Shown: piece by piece, positions 11,767 to 22,688 of the stretch | How the letters are laid out: each line of letters begins with the position of its first letter | How positions within the stretch are numbered: position 1 is the first letter of the stretch | Assembly: GCA_025504975.1 (NCBI GenBank) | Contig: JANUWI010000005.1 | Coordinates: 372,001-436,000, forward strand | Direction of reading: 5' to 3' | Source of the DNA: Plenodomus lindquistii | Taxonomy: Eukaryota > Ascomycota > Dothideomycetes > Pleosporales > Leptosphaeriaceae | DNA length: 64,000 bases | Translations under genes and position numbers: made by a program | The notes under the pieces: model-generated | The model's database searches: none | What the model was told of the DNA's origin: nothing | The model's input: only the letters and a program-made list of their open reading frames with translations

Positions 11767-12778
11767 GATGGCTTGACTGGATAGGAAGGAGCATCGTTAT
11801 CGGTTTACAACGCTACGTTACTCATGGCGTGAGGGTTTCATCCCGCTTCAAATTGTAGGGAAGTTCAAAGCGAAAGGCATCCATATATACCGTAGAATAC
11901 CATGAGTAAGTGGCGTGCAGGTGACCATAATGCTCTTGCCGCAGCGTAATCGTACGAGCCGTGGATGTCTAGATGCCTTTCTTGGAGATTGACGGATGTC
12001 CTCGGATGTTTACAAACGTTCGCCAAAATATGGGTTCATGAAACAAAATAATGGTTGTTGTACGACTCTTCAAACACGTATCATGCAAATCTCGGTCGTA
12101 AGCACGTAGAGCCGATATCGCGCCATCGGCTAAAACCCTCCGTCACGACTCATATTATTCCTCGCAACACAACCACTGTTCCGCCAATCTCGGCCTCTCG
12201 ATTGTTCTAAGCGCAGCTGCCATCTTCATGCAGGCTTGATGGGTCATATCAGCTTGACAACTTTGCCAAGAGTGCTTGTGGAACTACAAGAATCTATATC
12301 TTCCGCCACTAACGTTTCAAGTGGAGTGTTTACCGGTACCCTGGATCCCACCCCTTGCACTACTACACAGTACGAACACCGAAACTAAAACACGCAATAT
12401 ATCGTGACTAGATAACAGATGAAGGCTGACACGGTGAGTATAGTCAGTGGCTTGCGGATGGCTCCTTCCGTGTAAAAGTTCCGTTTGCGTTCGCTCCTTC
12501 CCCTGGAATTCAGTCAACTGACTCTGTTGTCTCGCAGTAATGGTGACGATCGCCGCTGGTGTGGCTCGTGAAGAACGCCCATGGTGGAAACAGCAACATG
12601 CGTCGGAGGATCGTGTACCGAGGAGTGCCACTGCCGGTCCTTCCATGCAGGCATATCGAGATGAGGGAGCGCGAGGGATTGTATATCTAGATCTGAGTCC
12701 CGGAAGATAGGACTCCTTACCAAGACTCTTGGGTGCTGATCCATTCACTCATCGCTTTCGTGAAGAGCCGGGGACGCC
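11767..12778. promoter_or_regulatory. Spacer with the upstream region of the PL4 lyase
   Basis: About 1 kb between the aldolase stop and the lyase ATG. It should contain the lyase promoter. Open frames here are short and composition-poor. No repeat or element was found. Confidence 0.35.
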
Positions 12779-14540
12779 ATGTTTTTAAAACGCGTGCTGT
12801 TAGCCGCTGCTACACTGGCCACGACGGCTTGCGCGGGTAAGCATTCAATTGCTTTGAAACATTTGTTCATCACGAACTGACGGTGCGATGTAGCTTTTGG
12901 TGTGACGAAATCTGGCAACAACATAGTTGTCGACACAGCCGCTACCAACCCACTTGTCTTCACTGTCAATGCCGCCAGTTGCGACATAACATCGATCAAA
13001 TACCGCGGACAGGAGATACAGTCGACAGAGAAAGGGTCGCACATTTCATCTGGTCTTGGTACTGCAACAGTCACGTATGAGACGATTAGTAGTGAGTTAT
13101 CTCCACGTCAGGGACTTTGTTCAAGACTGACAAATTGTGCTAGGCAAGTATGTCAAGGTTACTTGTAAGACAAGTACCCTGACACATTACCTCATCGCTA
13201 AGTCTGGCGACGCAACGATCTACATGGCAACCCACACCACGGCCGAGCCTGAGATCGGTGAGCTGCGCTTCATTGCTCGACTAGACAGCAAGATCTTGCC
13301 CTCGGAGTATCCCTTCGGTGATGTATCAAAGACGGTCGGATCAACATCCACTGTCGAAGGCTCGGATGTGTTCATTGTCGATGGACAAACGCGATCAAAG
13401 TTCTACAGCAGTGAGCGTTTTATCGACGATGAGGTGGTAAGTAACGGCCGATGTGTCCTCGATAAGGAATAATACTTGTACTGACATTACTAGCACTGCG
13501 TCAATGGTCCAGATATCCATGCTTGCTTCCTCTTGAACTCCTACTCATACGAAGCCTCCTCGGGCGGCCCATTCTTTCGCGACATAAACACGAACAACGG
13601 GGGTGCCTACACCTCGCTCACCTTCTATATGAATTCTGGCCACGTTCAGACCGAGAGCTTCCGTCAGGGACTCCATGGCCCTTACGCTCTAGCGTTCACG
13701 CGATCTGGCGTGCCAGTAGGCGGCAAATCGCTCGATACTACCTTCTTCAAGGACCTGGGCATAACGGGCTATGTCGCACCTTCAGGCCGTGGAACCGTCT
13801 CTGGTACTGCGACGGGTGTTGACTCCAGTTTCCAAACAGTCTTGCATTGGTTCAACGACAACGCGCAATACTGGGCTTACGCCAACAGCGCGGGCGCGTT
13901 CACATCGCCCTTGATGAGGCCAGGCACATACACACAGGTGCTGTACCGGGGCGAGTTTAAGGTCAAGTCTGCAAGCGTAACCGTGTCAGCTGGGAAAACA
14001 ACTACCGCGAATATTGCAGCGGATGCCGAGACCAAGACGTCCATTTGGAGGATCGGTGACTGGGACGGTCGCCCAACCGGGTTCCGAAATGCCGATAAAC
14101 AGCTCCGCATGCACCCCTCCGACTCTCGCATGTCATCGTGGGGACCGCTGACATACACAGTTGGCACAAGCACTCTCGATAGCGTTCCCATGGCCATTGT
14201 CAAGGACCTGAACCCATTCACCATCAAGTTTTCCGGAACTTCGACCGCAGCAGCTACTCTCCGTGTCGGTACAACGCTATCTTTCGCAGGTTGTCGACCG
14301 TCGGTAAAGGTGAACTCTTTCAGTGCTCCCACGCCAGCCGCACCGACCAAGATCGACTCCCGGGGCTTGACGCGCGGTGCCTATCGCGGTTTTGGCGAGG
14401 TATACAATTTTGCCATTCCAGCGGGGACACTAGTCAGTGGAAGCAACACTATCACAATCAGTTGCACTAGCGGTACTACGGGCTCGGGTGACTTCCTGGC
14501 TCCTAACGTTATCTTGGATGCTATAGAGCTCTTCAAATAG
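12779..14540 (+). CDS. Secreted rhamnogalacturonan lyase, polysaccharide lyase family 4
   Basis: Four exons (12779-12836, 12894-13091, 13144-13436, 13494-14540) join into 531 residues, close to the 527 of Aspergillus aculeatus rhamnogalacturonase B. It cleaves the rhamnose-galacturonate backbone of pectin by beta-elimination outside the cell. A signal peptide is clear (MFLKRVLLAAATLATTACA). The N-terminal catalytic domain includes ELRFIARLD, LPSEYPFGD, RSKFYSSERFIDDEVH and YMNSGHVQTESFRQGLHGPY. Lys171 and His233 probably correspond to the catalytic Lys and His known for the family. A fibronectin-III-like middle domain (about 285-350) follows, then a carbohydrate-binding-like C-terminal domain starting near the IWRIGDWDGRPTGF motif. 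Intron 1 splits the signal peptide from the mature protein. Intact, no missing key residues seen. Confidence 0.93.
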
Positions 14541-14780
14541 GCTATGGTGTGCTGTGGGGTTGGTGGATACCAGGCATACGCGCTGCAGGCCCATCTGCGG
14601 TTAAAATTAATCAATCCTTTATATCTGATCCTGTCAAGTCTTTCGATGCGTGCGTATGCAGGCATGGTTGTTTTTGGAAAGAACATGCTAAAAGTACAGT
14701 AGACAGGCGCTGCCTACTTCATTCATTCTTGCTATCAGTCATCACCTGGGTAACTAATAGGTAGTGGAATATTCGTAACA
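14541..14780 (+). other. PL4 lyase 3' flank
   Basis: About 240 bp with no coding feature, presumed 3' UTR and spacer. Confidence 0.3.
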
Positions 14781-14813
14781 ATGCAGGGCACTACCTGCGC
14801 AGAACATATCGTG

Positions 14814-14844
<31 letters not shown>

Positions 14845-15314
14845 TCCCATACAATATGGCTCCGCATCCTCTCCCACTCAACCCCATCACCGGGAAGCCC
14901 CCAACAATGCCACAGTCTCTATGCAAGACGGCTTCTTCACACCCTCTTCCAAACAAACCACCAATGGGCCCTCCACTTGCCTCTTCTCCCTACAAATCTC
15001 GCAACGCTCCCGTTGCTCAATCCACTTCATCCACATTATGCTCATCTATCCCCTCTATACCAGGCCCATTATCTCAATCTGCCCAACTGACCCACACATT
15101 GTCACATAAGAACCAGCCACCACAAGTAATGGGCTCAAGATCATCACTGGGCACAGCCACCATGCCAAACTCTTCTTCAGTGGGTACCATCCCAACTGCA
15201 ACGGTTACCATGCCAAATTCATCTACAAAGGGTACCATTCCCACCACTACGGCTACCATGCCAAATTCTTCCACAATTTCGCCAGAGTCATTGCAGCATA
15301 ACATTAGCTTCTAA
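14781..15314 (+). CDS. Doubtful repeat-containing ORF
   Basis: An open frame of 177 codons begins with an ATG but runs straight through a CA dinucleotide repeat (a His-Thr run), so a later ATG at 14856 is the better start if it is a gene. The body is Pro/Ser/Thr-rich. The C-terminal third is a 16-residue tandem repeat (unit GTIPTxTxTMPNSSTK). No signal peptide and no known domain. It could be a low-complexity surface-type protein or simply an open frame made by repeats. Confidence 0.2.
14816..14844. repeat. (CA)n microsatellite
   Basis: An uninterrupted CA dinucleotide run of about 14 units. Confidence 0.95.
15151..15278. repeat. 48-bp tandem repeat
   Basis: About 2.6 copies of a 48-bp unit; the word ATGCCAAA recurs at 15162, 15210 and 15258, exactly 48 bp apart. 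Unit length is a multiple of three, so the reading frame is preserved across copies. Confidence 0.85.
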
Positions 15315-15627
15315 GTTCTCTTCTAGCCCCATCTACAAGGGCCACGTGGGACCGAGAATACATTTGGTTAGCTCGGTATCACTCATTCATAGCCTCACTG
15401 CATCATGGCCATTGCATGAGCACTTGCAGCGGGCTGAGAGTTCGAAAACGCATGCTCCCTCATGCATGCCATGTTCAGCTCCAAGGTTCGGAATCGCCTG
15501 GTAAAGGGCTTTGTGCCACACCGTCGAGTCATGCCATGCATTGAGCCACAGTGGGACACGTCCGAGCAAGCGTCGGATGCTACTTTGGACTCTGACTGTA
15601 GCCACTAGGCGTCCTATGGTCATATTA
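15315..15627. other. Spacer before MITE copy 2
   Basis: About 310 bp with no gene or repeat that I can support. Confidence 0.3.
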
Positions 15628-15860
15628 CAAAGGAGCTCGTATTTATTGCGTCCCCATCATATGTTATTAGCATGACGCTCAAGCCTACACAATAGCTAGA
15701 AAATAACAAAAGCACGCAGGTACAACAGAAAAAAATCTCTATTACTCCTAGAGTATACACCAAGTATTTAGTAACATTTAGCTCTGTTCTTAGTGTGGTG
15801 TTGTGGCTACAGCGAGCAGCATGTACAACCTTAGTGACTCAATAAATGCGAGCTCCTTCG
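15628..15860. mobile_element. MITE copy 2 (233 bp)
   Basis: Left end CAAAGGAGCTCGTATTTATTG and right end matching GAGCTCCTTCG, with TA on both flanks (15626-15627 and 15861-15862). Same orientation as copy 1 and colinear with it in the interior (GTTATTAGCATGACGC, AGCCTACACAATAGC, GTGTTGTGGCTACAG). Confidence 0.85.
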
Positions 15861-15862
15861 TA

Positions 15863-16247
15863 TGTATGTGGCTTGCAGATGAGTAGGAAACCAACGGGAC
15901 AATCCACCCGTATCCGAGAAGCGGGTTAAGCGAGAGGCCATCGGCGATGACGAGCATAGGGGCAGCCTTCCTATTTCGTCCAAAGGTATCTGAACACAGA
16001 GTGGCACAGCTTGCATCCTTCGTGAGTTCTGCATAATCTCTTCGGGAGTCGGGACAATAATTCGCTCCAGCAGACTTGCTGGTACCTTCTGGTGAGCGAG
16101 GCGAACAGAAACTTTGACCAGTGAAGTCGCACAATCGATCTTTCGTTCAAGGTTGTACGTCTTGTCGTGCGATTCAATCTCGCCATAGATAGCCTATAGC
16201 AAGCTTTCATGTCAAGAGCGACCTTATCTAAAGCTTCATCGAGAATA
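15863..16247. other. Spacer after MITE copy 2
   Basis: No gene is supported in these 385 bp. Confidence 0.3.
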
Positions 16248-17504
16248 TTAGTCGTATAACTCTAGCAGACTAAGAGACTGATAACCAGCAGACAGAGTGA
16301 AGGATTGATCGTAAAGCCTAAGGATCATAACGCCGATACATACTATTACAGCGAAACTGAACTCGATGATCTGATGCCGTAGACGAGCCCCACGGGAATC
16401 TTCCAAGCCTTGACTGGTGGGATCTGATGAGACCGTGTCTGTCGGTTGAATACGGGCGACTGTGTCGGTCGTGATAGCGCAAGGGCCCTTATTGGAAGGA
16501 AGGCCCGCAGGAGCAATAGCACATGGCAAATGCCAGAAACACATGGTTAAAGGTGGGGGAGGAAGAGCCACAATTTCGGCTGTGCTGAGGCACTGGCTGG
16601 AGGTCGTCGCCGCAGCTTCGACTGATGGTGATTTCACCCATCTCCACGGTGTGCGGATAGTGCCAGTTACCCATTTGGTGACTCGGAAGAATCCAGAGAG
16701 TTGGTGACCTCCAAAGTCCTACACAGACAGCAAATGGCTGATTCGATCTGTAAAAGCGTATTGCCTGGGGAATTGCAGGTCACCCAGTATGTTGTTGAGT
16801 ATGATCACGTCTTTGCCATATCTATGACAATCAGCGTACAAATGGTCCAGGACCAAGCGTCTGGAGGTAGCCGCTGGATTGACCTCGGGTAGGGCTTCCC
16901 TAGTTGATCGACAATGATTCACGGTTGGTGTTAGATCTCCCGGCCGGCTCGCGCTTCCGCTGAACCGTGTGAATGGCCTTGTCTTTTGGGAGGCACGTCC
17001 ACAACATTACACTGTACATACAGTATCGATATTCCAGCAAGGACTTGGCACTCCGTACACAGTAGGTGTCCCGCGGGCAATCCTGATTGGCTTTTGTCCA
17101 GTACAATGGATTGTGGCTTGGGACATGACTCGCAACAAAAGATGACTGCATCAATGGATGGAACCTGTAGTGATAGTACAAAGCGGTGACCACTCTCAAT
17201 CAAAACCACGATAGCACAGCTGTGCCATGGACAAGACATATCGTAATCGGCCAGGGGCCCGCGAGGGGGGAATCAATTTCTGGCGGTCCTTGTCCAGGAG
17301 TGGCAAATCACCACAATGCAGGATCCTGTGATAGGGTGAAGAGCAGAAAGCACGTAGCCAGCTTTGTGATGCAGCAGCTAGTTGCATCACAATGCCTTGT
17401 ACTTTTCGTGCTGGGGCGGGGAAGTCGTGCCGAGGGTGGCTGTACACAGGCGTCGAGTTGGTGGCCAGTTGGTGAAGGCCGTCACCAGGACCACGTGCCG
17501 TCAT
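16248..17504 (-). other. Coding-like minus-strand region, unresolved multi-exon gene or relic
   Basis: Several consecutive pieces on the minus strand have protein-like composition and are bounded by plausible splice sites, but in different frames. They are: a frame from an ATG at 17504 (MTARGPGDGLHQLATNS...); a cysteine-rich piece at about 17160-17030 after a CACTACAG acceptor (FCCESCPKPQS, then LLCTECQVLAGISIL); a piece at about 16895-16720 after CTAAC...CAACTAG (SRRLVLDHLYADCHRYGKD); and a final piece after CTGTGTAG near 16718 (DFGGHQLSGFFRVTKW) that runs to a stop at 16248 and includes a hydrophobic helix (FSFAVIVCIGVMIL). I do not recognise the product and could not close one model. Either a real multi-exon orphan gene or a decaying one. 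Confidence 0.33.
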
Positions 17505-18522
17505 GATGATGAGTGGCTAGGGCTAGCTCATGTACCCAACTTTTACCTGTGCTACGGATGTGGTGCTCCTAGAATAGTTTATAGTCACTCCACGCAGCTG
17601 TCGTCGTTGTCCGGCTCGGAAACCAGTGCCCTGTGCCAGGAACCTGATCAGCGTCAGGGGTAGATTGGCAGACTCGTGCGTACTTTATGTGATCAAGTTG
17701 AAGAGCGTGCGCGCCTTAGCAAGGTTCAGGTTCAATTCTGCCTGGTCAGCTGAGAAGTCCATGAGCTGAGTCTACACAGTATGTATGTATAACCACCCTG
17801 GCGGAGTCGCGTTGCTTCAAGCTTTTCAGTGCGATCGGCAGTCATTTAGCTCATGTGTCATTTGCCTAGATTCAGTGGCCAGTACGGGGAGAGGCCCGAG
17901 GGAGCTGCCGCGGAGGCCAGACGGCCTTGCTAGGACGTGGGCGACATGGCGTGACCCAGGCGCAAGTATTCGACTTGGACCTGAGGCGACAGCAAACGAT
18001 GTATGGTACACGTGCTTTGCGGTCAGACATGTGCTGGCACCGATGTCGCTTCGTCTGGACTGCCGAGAGATGGCGTAGACGAGATGGAAAGGCGCTGGCT
18101 TCCGAAGGGCAACGGCTGCCCGATGAGGGACGAGGGTGAAGCAAAGGCTTGGCTCGAGCTCGACAAGTCCACCACAACCAGATTGGCGGGATCTCATCTG
18201 CACATGACTTCCACAACAACATGCATCAGTTCGTGCGCATGGGCATCGAAGCCGCTTCCGCGCTTCCGCTTTGTCCGCTTGCAGGGCGACCACCACCTCA
18301 CCGCAGCGACTCCAGCCGTTGCAGCTTAGTGTTCTGCGGTCCCCATCAGCTAGCTTCACGGACAGCCCACGCAGTGCCCGATCACGATCCCAACCCTGGC
18401 AAGCCACACACTGCTGGTAATGCACGCATTTTCCCTTAGCATGGTCGATCATATGGCCTGGGCGACGACCAAGGCACACAGCCCCTGACTCTGTCCCACG
18501 CAGCTATGGCCTTCTTTGCTCC
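17505..18522. other. Gene-poor spacer, GC-rich second half
   Basis: A 217-codon open frame on the minus strand (18479-17826) exists in the GC-rich part but is Cys/Arg-rich with no domain-like pattern. I treat it as chance. No element ends found. Confidence 0.35.
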
Positions 18523-18702
18523 ATGCCTACAGCTTCTTTCAATGGGGCTAGTCACTGCACGTACGACTCGAATGGATGCGACCTGTGTCAAAACGGCCCT
18601 AGTACCGGTATGCACAATTCTCCTCGCTTTTCTTGGGTTCGTGGTAATCTCAATACGAATCCTTCAGAGTACCCATTCTTCTCATGCGGAACCCAGTGGT
18701 AA
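18523..18702 (+). CDS. Possible small cysteine-containing ORF
   Basis: ATG to TAA, 59 codons. The composition is balanced, with five cysteines (HCTYDSNGCDLCQNG and FFSCG) and aromatic residues. The stop coincides with a GTAACC that could act as a donor, so it may be a first exon. In the same frame coding-like words continue after the stop (HPGWAAFDEGSGRLYPDAF) but with further stops. No signal peptide, so a secreted effector is not indicated. Weak. Confidence 0.2.
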   Translation: MPTASFNGASHCTYDSNGCDLCQNGPSTGMHNSPRFSWVRGNLNTNPSEYPFFSCGTQW

Positions 18703-19036
18703 CCCATGTCCAAGTCGGTGTCCGATGCTCATTGGGCCTCGCCCTGCACCGTCTCTTTGGACAATTTGACCAGCTGAGCCCATGCATGCGTGGCCACCAG
18801 CGGGACGTAGCGACATCCGGGCTGGGCAGCCTTTGATGAAGGTTCAGGTCGTTTGTACCCGGACGCTTTCCTAATTTGACAACTCGTAAGCCTTGGCCTC
18901 GATCACCTTTCAAACTTCCTACATATGCTGATGCCTTCCCAGATTTGCATTGCTTCAGCCTGACTTCCCTTGACAGATCCTGGACCCTGGCACCTTGCTT
19001 CATCTAAATCATCTCATCGCCTGCTGTCGTGTCTCC

Positions 19037-19592
19037 ATGATGTCCTGGTCCTTCCAACTACAGAGTATCAACCATTCTTTTGAGCGTATTGCATCTTGGT
19101 AGTGAGTATCGACGCAGCTGTGTGTCTCCTTTTGTACCTGCTAATCATGTACGTTACAGTAAAGAGTTCATGCACAGAACCGAAATGTGCTTCAGAGAAC
19201 TACACGAGCGTATCATGGCGCTCGAGGAACGCCAGGCCTCGCATGGGCCCACGGACGAGCAGGTCGAACGTGTGCTACGGAAGATTCTGACTGAAAGGTT
19301 CTCCCTCCCTGTAACACAGCCCACGGGAACTGCAAGAGACGCGGCTAGCACCGACGCACTTGGTGGAGACAGAAGATTTCTAGGCTATCCTCGACCAGTC
19401 ATGGTGGATCCTGCCTCGTTGGTGGTGGAGCCCGATTGCGTTCCATCCAAGGCTTACGTCGAAACGTTCCACATGCTTGAGAGTCGACTAGCTACGTTCC
19501 CCTACATGGGCAGTCCCACGAGCGAGGGGGATGTCAAAGACATCAAGGTGGACATGAGAGTCAGAATTTCAGAGTCTCCGGACAGTGTCTGA
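19037..19592 (+). CDS. Orphan two-exon gene, helical 165-residue protein
   Basis: Exon 1 (19037-19101) ends at a GTGAGT donor. A CTAAT branch site and a GTTACAG acceptor precede exon 2 (19160-19592). The joined frame gives 165 residues. Residues 10-45 form a strongly amphipathic, charged helix region (FERIASWYKEFMHRTEMCF, then ELHERIMALEERQ), followed by a second helix (EQVERVLRKILTERF) and an extended C-terminal part with YPRPVMVDPASLVVEPD. No signal peptide or membrane helix. I do not recognise the family. It stands alone in the MITE-rich stretch between copies 2 and 3. An alternative donor two bases upstream of codon Trp-Tyr (GTAGTG) would also keep frame. The start could be either of two adjacent ATGs. 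Confidence 0.6.
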
Positions 19593-20611
19593 TCTTCGAT
19601 TCGCATGGTATACCGTTTGGTTACACTTTACACTCGCTGGACATTCCTGACAGACGACACAAAAATGCTGAAATGCCAAAATCACTCGCTTCGAAAATCA
19701 CCGCGCAGCCAATGAACCACTCTGGGCAACTGTACAACACTTCGGTATTCTCGAGATACGGCACAACTGGCTCACCGGATACACGACTAGGGATTTCGGT
19801 GGAGGCCGAAGGACGGCCGATAGACTTCAGCGCGCCGGAGCTATGACCGTATAGCGGGAAGAGCACGCCTACACTGGTCATGCGTCAAATTTCAATATGT
19901 ATAGGGAACTTCATGATTTGGGGGTTGCGACCTTCAAACTTGTCTGGTGCCGTTATGTATCGATCTTGAGAAAGCCGTCATAGTTTCCAAGTTCGTGCAT
20001 GCCCATGAAGATCTTGAGTCCATCTTGTCGAGAAGACCTCTTCTACGCATAGAATCATGTCCAGACGGTGCAGTTTATGTTCCTGGTGCATGTATTTCTA
20101 TAAGCCCCAGTTCACTGGACAATACAACAATAGCGGGACTGTACTAGTGGCTACGAAAGTTTGCTTCCTTCTGATTATAATTCTCAACATGTCGCAAAAA
20201 TGCACTTTGGGGCAGCTACGCGAACGCATTATCTTCAAATCGATCCATTCGGAATGAAAGGCAATCCCTTCTCCGGGACATTCTCCACGCCTGTGTTACG
20301 ATGCCACAGCAATCTTGCGGTACCGCTAGGGAAGGTGTCACTGACTAGCGTGGGCACGTGGAGCCCCTTCTAATAATCGTTAGTCTGAAGCATCCACCAG
20401 ATCTGATCTGCGGTGATCTTGCAGCGTCTCCATTGACGACACACATCATTATTTCAAGAGATTGCCTTGCCATCTCAGCTACGTCAGAGCTCAGAACAAC
20501 CAATTTGTAGGTCTTTTGACCAAGCTCAGGCCTTTGATCCCCTCAAACTCAACTACACCATCGCCCCCGGCTTGGCGTGAGCGCCTCGATATTCAGGATA
20601 CTCACACTTTA
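19593..20611 (+). other. Coding-like fragments in shifting frames
   Basis: Plus-strand pieces with protein-like composition occur at 19674-19850 (KITAQPMNHSGQLYNTSVF, ending TGA), 19930-20147 (IDLEKAVIVSKFVHAHEDLE) and 20200-20373 (THYLQIDPFGMKGNPFSGTF, ending TAA), each in a different frame. They may be exons of one gene or a frameshifted relic. I cannot join them with good splice sites. The last 240 bp before MITE copy 3 show nothing. Confidence 0.25.
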
Positions 20612-20844
20612 CGATAGAGCTCGTATTCATTAAGTCACCACCGTCATAATCGCCGTTCGCCATAGCCACCACAACGCACTAAGATTAAGGCTTAAAGTCT
20701 TTGAATATCACGTGTATCCTCTAGAGGTAATAAAGTTAATTGTTTACTTTACCTATGTGTATTTGTTATCTCCCTAGTGCTGTATAGGCTCACGCGTCAT
20801 GCGATCAACTTGAGATAGGGACACAATAAATACGAGCTCCTTCG
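20612..20844. mobile_element. MITE copy 3 (233 bp), inverted orientation
   Basis: Ends CGATAGAGCTCGTATTCATT and GAGCTCCTTCG, flanked by TA (20610-20611 and 20845-20846). The interior is the reverse complement of copies 1, 2 and 4: the word CTGTATAGGCTCACGCGTCAT lies near its right end. So elements inserted in both orientations. Confidence 0.83.
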
Positions 20845-20846
20845 TA

Positions 20847-22300
20847 GGTTAATCAATGCCCTCGCCGACACGGGATCGTACACCTGTACCGGATAGGTAA
20901 GCCCAGTCTGCATACCTTATCTTCGAAGTCGGCTCAGTGCACCCCCACACGACACCTTATGCCCTTGCGTGACGTGCAGCTGATGGTGTCGAAACAGAGG
21001 ATAACGGGATCTTTGGAAGATCTCGGCCCTGTTCGCTTATAACTGTGTTCAGGACCTATGGACTGCGCTCTGACAAGCCCTCAGGTTGTCATGACCGCAG
21101 CTGACAAGAACCAATGGTAATATGGGCTAACTTCACTACTCAGAACACACAGTACGTGGAAAAATCAACGCTCTTTTTGCCACTAACAGAGACCCTCAGT
21201 AGCTCAAGTAGTTGAAGAAGCGGTCTCCCAAAGAATGCACCAGAGTCTGCTCATGCGTCCTACAGGCTGTATCGATGGCAGGTGGTCGAGCGCTAGCATC
21301 AGGATCAAAAAGCAAATGGTATTTCAAGTTGTAGGATTTAAGGTTTCGCTTAAGATTGTCGACATAACACTGATCGAACTAGAACCAATCGTCGCCTAAG
21401 CCTGATCATCCCGTGCCATGGCAGCATGCGGAAGCCAGGTTCGGTGTGGCCACGACAGCGTGGGACACTTCTGCTCTTCCAACCAACCGCAGACATTACA
21501 CAAGTGAGGTAATCCTTCGCTCTGACAGCTGCGATTGCGTGCACTAAATACTGGCAACACAAGTGTAACAACAAGGAAGACACCGCATTCTTGACGGCGC
21601 ACTTCAAGAACAGGCTAATTATCTATACCTTTATGTTTCTGCACGAATCCTCAGATTGCGGATTTCCTTCTGAGACTCCTTCTCATGGATACCCGTTAGC
21701 CACACTTTGTCTAGACTTCCACCGCCTCACTTACGCGCTAGCCGCCGTCTTGGGCAGCAACAACAGGAGCCCAACTGCCGGACTCCGAACCAACCAGAAT
21801 CTTGAGACGCTTGTGCCTGATCCACACTCCCACACTCTTGGACGTGGCTTACGCTACTGTGTATGTACCGTGCCTGACATATGATGCCTGACATACTGTG
21901 GTATTATGCCTGACATATGTCATAGCTGAGTGTAATTACGTTGACTGTGATCGCAGAGACTAGAGTTCAGGGCAACGGTCACACCCCCGGAAGCTCGTCT
22001 ACAGTACTCCCCAATACCGAGCAACTAGTGGCAGGCCTAAGTAGCGAAATTGATAACCTTCTCAATTTTGGCTCAGCTCACACTCAAGAGACAGATGGCA
22101 TCCATCTCACACAAGTCCGCTGAAATGTCATGTGCTACTCATAGAATGTGTCTTCGACATCACGGTTTAGCAAGTGCTGACCGCCCACGAGCAGCACACG
22201 ACAGACCACCACTCTACATGCACTGCATGATGGAAGGATGGAGCATCTCCGTATAATCCCTGTACATACATCATGGCTTGCATGGGGTAGAACACACGGG
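20847..22300. other. Gene-poor accessory spacer
   Basis: About 1.45 kb. A plus-strand frame at 21590-21884 and a short one at 21959-22123 (VLPNTEQLVAGLSSEIDNLL) have weak protein-like character but no start or family. The word TGCCTGACATA occurs three times at 21871, 21884 and 21907. Nothing else is seen. Confidence 0.3.
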
Positions 22301-22688
22301 TAGGACGATGCGATCACACATCTGCGGGACGACCACATTCCTGGGACAGCTTCTATGCATTCATACAGATCCTTTATGCCGACCTATGACCTCATACACG
22401 ACGATGTGCATGTCGGCACGAGCATCCACTTCGGCACTTCCGTGATCAGACTCATGTCCCGGAAGGACCATCCCGTTGATCCTACCGTTGGGGTATGTCT
22501 ATCTTGGGAGTTGGAACAAGGGTTAAGTGAGGAGTCCGGATGGTGCGTCCGAACCACTCACGAGCATGTTCTCTGACGTGTGGCTGGTTGGTGTCGTACA
22601 GACAGGATCGCTTGGACTTCTTTGCGGAAAAGGGCGCGAGCATTGCAAGGACAATGCTTCGGACAGGTCTTCCCGAAGCCTTCACATA
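22301..22688 (+). pseudogene. Coding-like sequence cut off by MITE copy 4
   Basis: From 22301 the plus strand is open and protein-like (HVGTSIHFGTSVIRLMSRKD) up to about 22500. A possible intron (GTTAAG...TCGTACAG, ending near 22600) then joins it to QDRLDFFAEKGASIARTML, which continues to the TA where MITE copy 4 begins. Within the MITE the frame meets a TAA after 12 codons. So the end of this coding stretch is made of transposon sequence. Whether the host gene was intact before insertion is unknown; upstream frames also look broken. Product unrecognised. Confidence 0.28.

Noticed and set aside
12779..14540. A pectin-degradation cluster formed by the aldolase and PL4 lyase
   Set aside because: Only two genes, on a shared strand but 1 kb apart, with no transporter, regulator or other pectinase nearby.
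14816..15278. A CRISPR-like array
   Set aside because: The repeats are a dinucleotide run and a contiguous 48-bp tandem repeat without spacers, in a eukaryotic genome.
17826..18479. A 217-codon minus-strand frame
   Set aside because: GC-rich sequence, Cys/Arg-heavy composition, no domain-like blocks or splice partners.
18523..18990. RIP-type mutation as the cause of the stops after the small cysteine ORF
   Set aside because: Every stop codon can be derived from CAA, CAG or CGA by C to T, so the argument has no discriminating power without an intact homologue.
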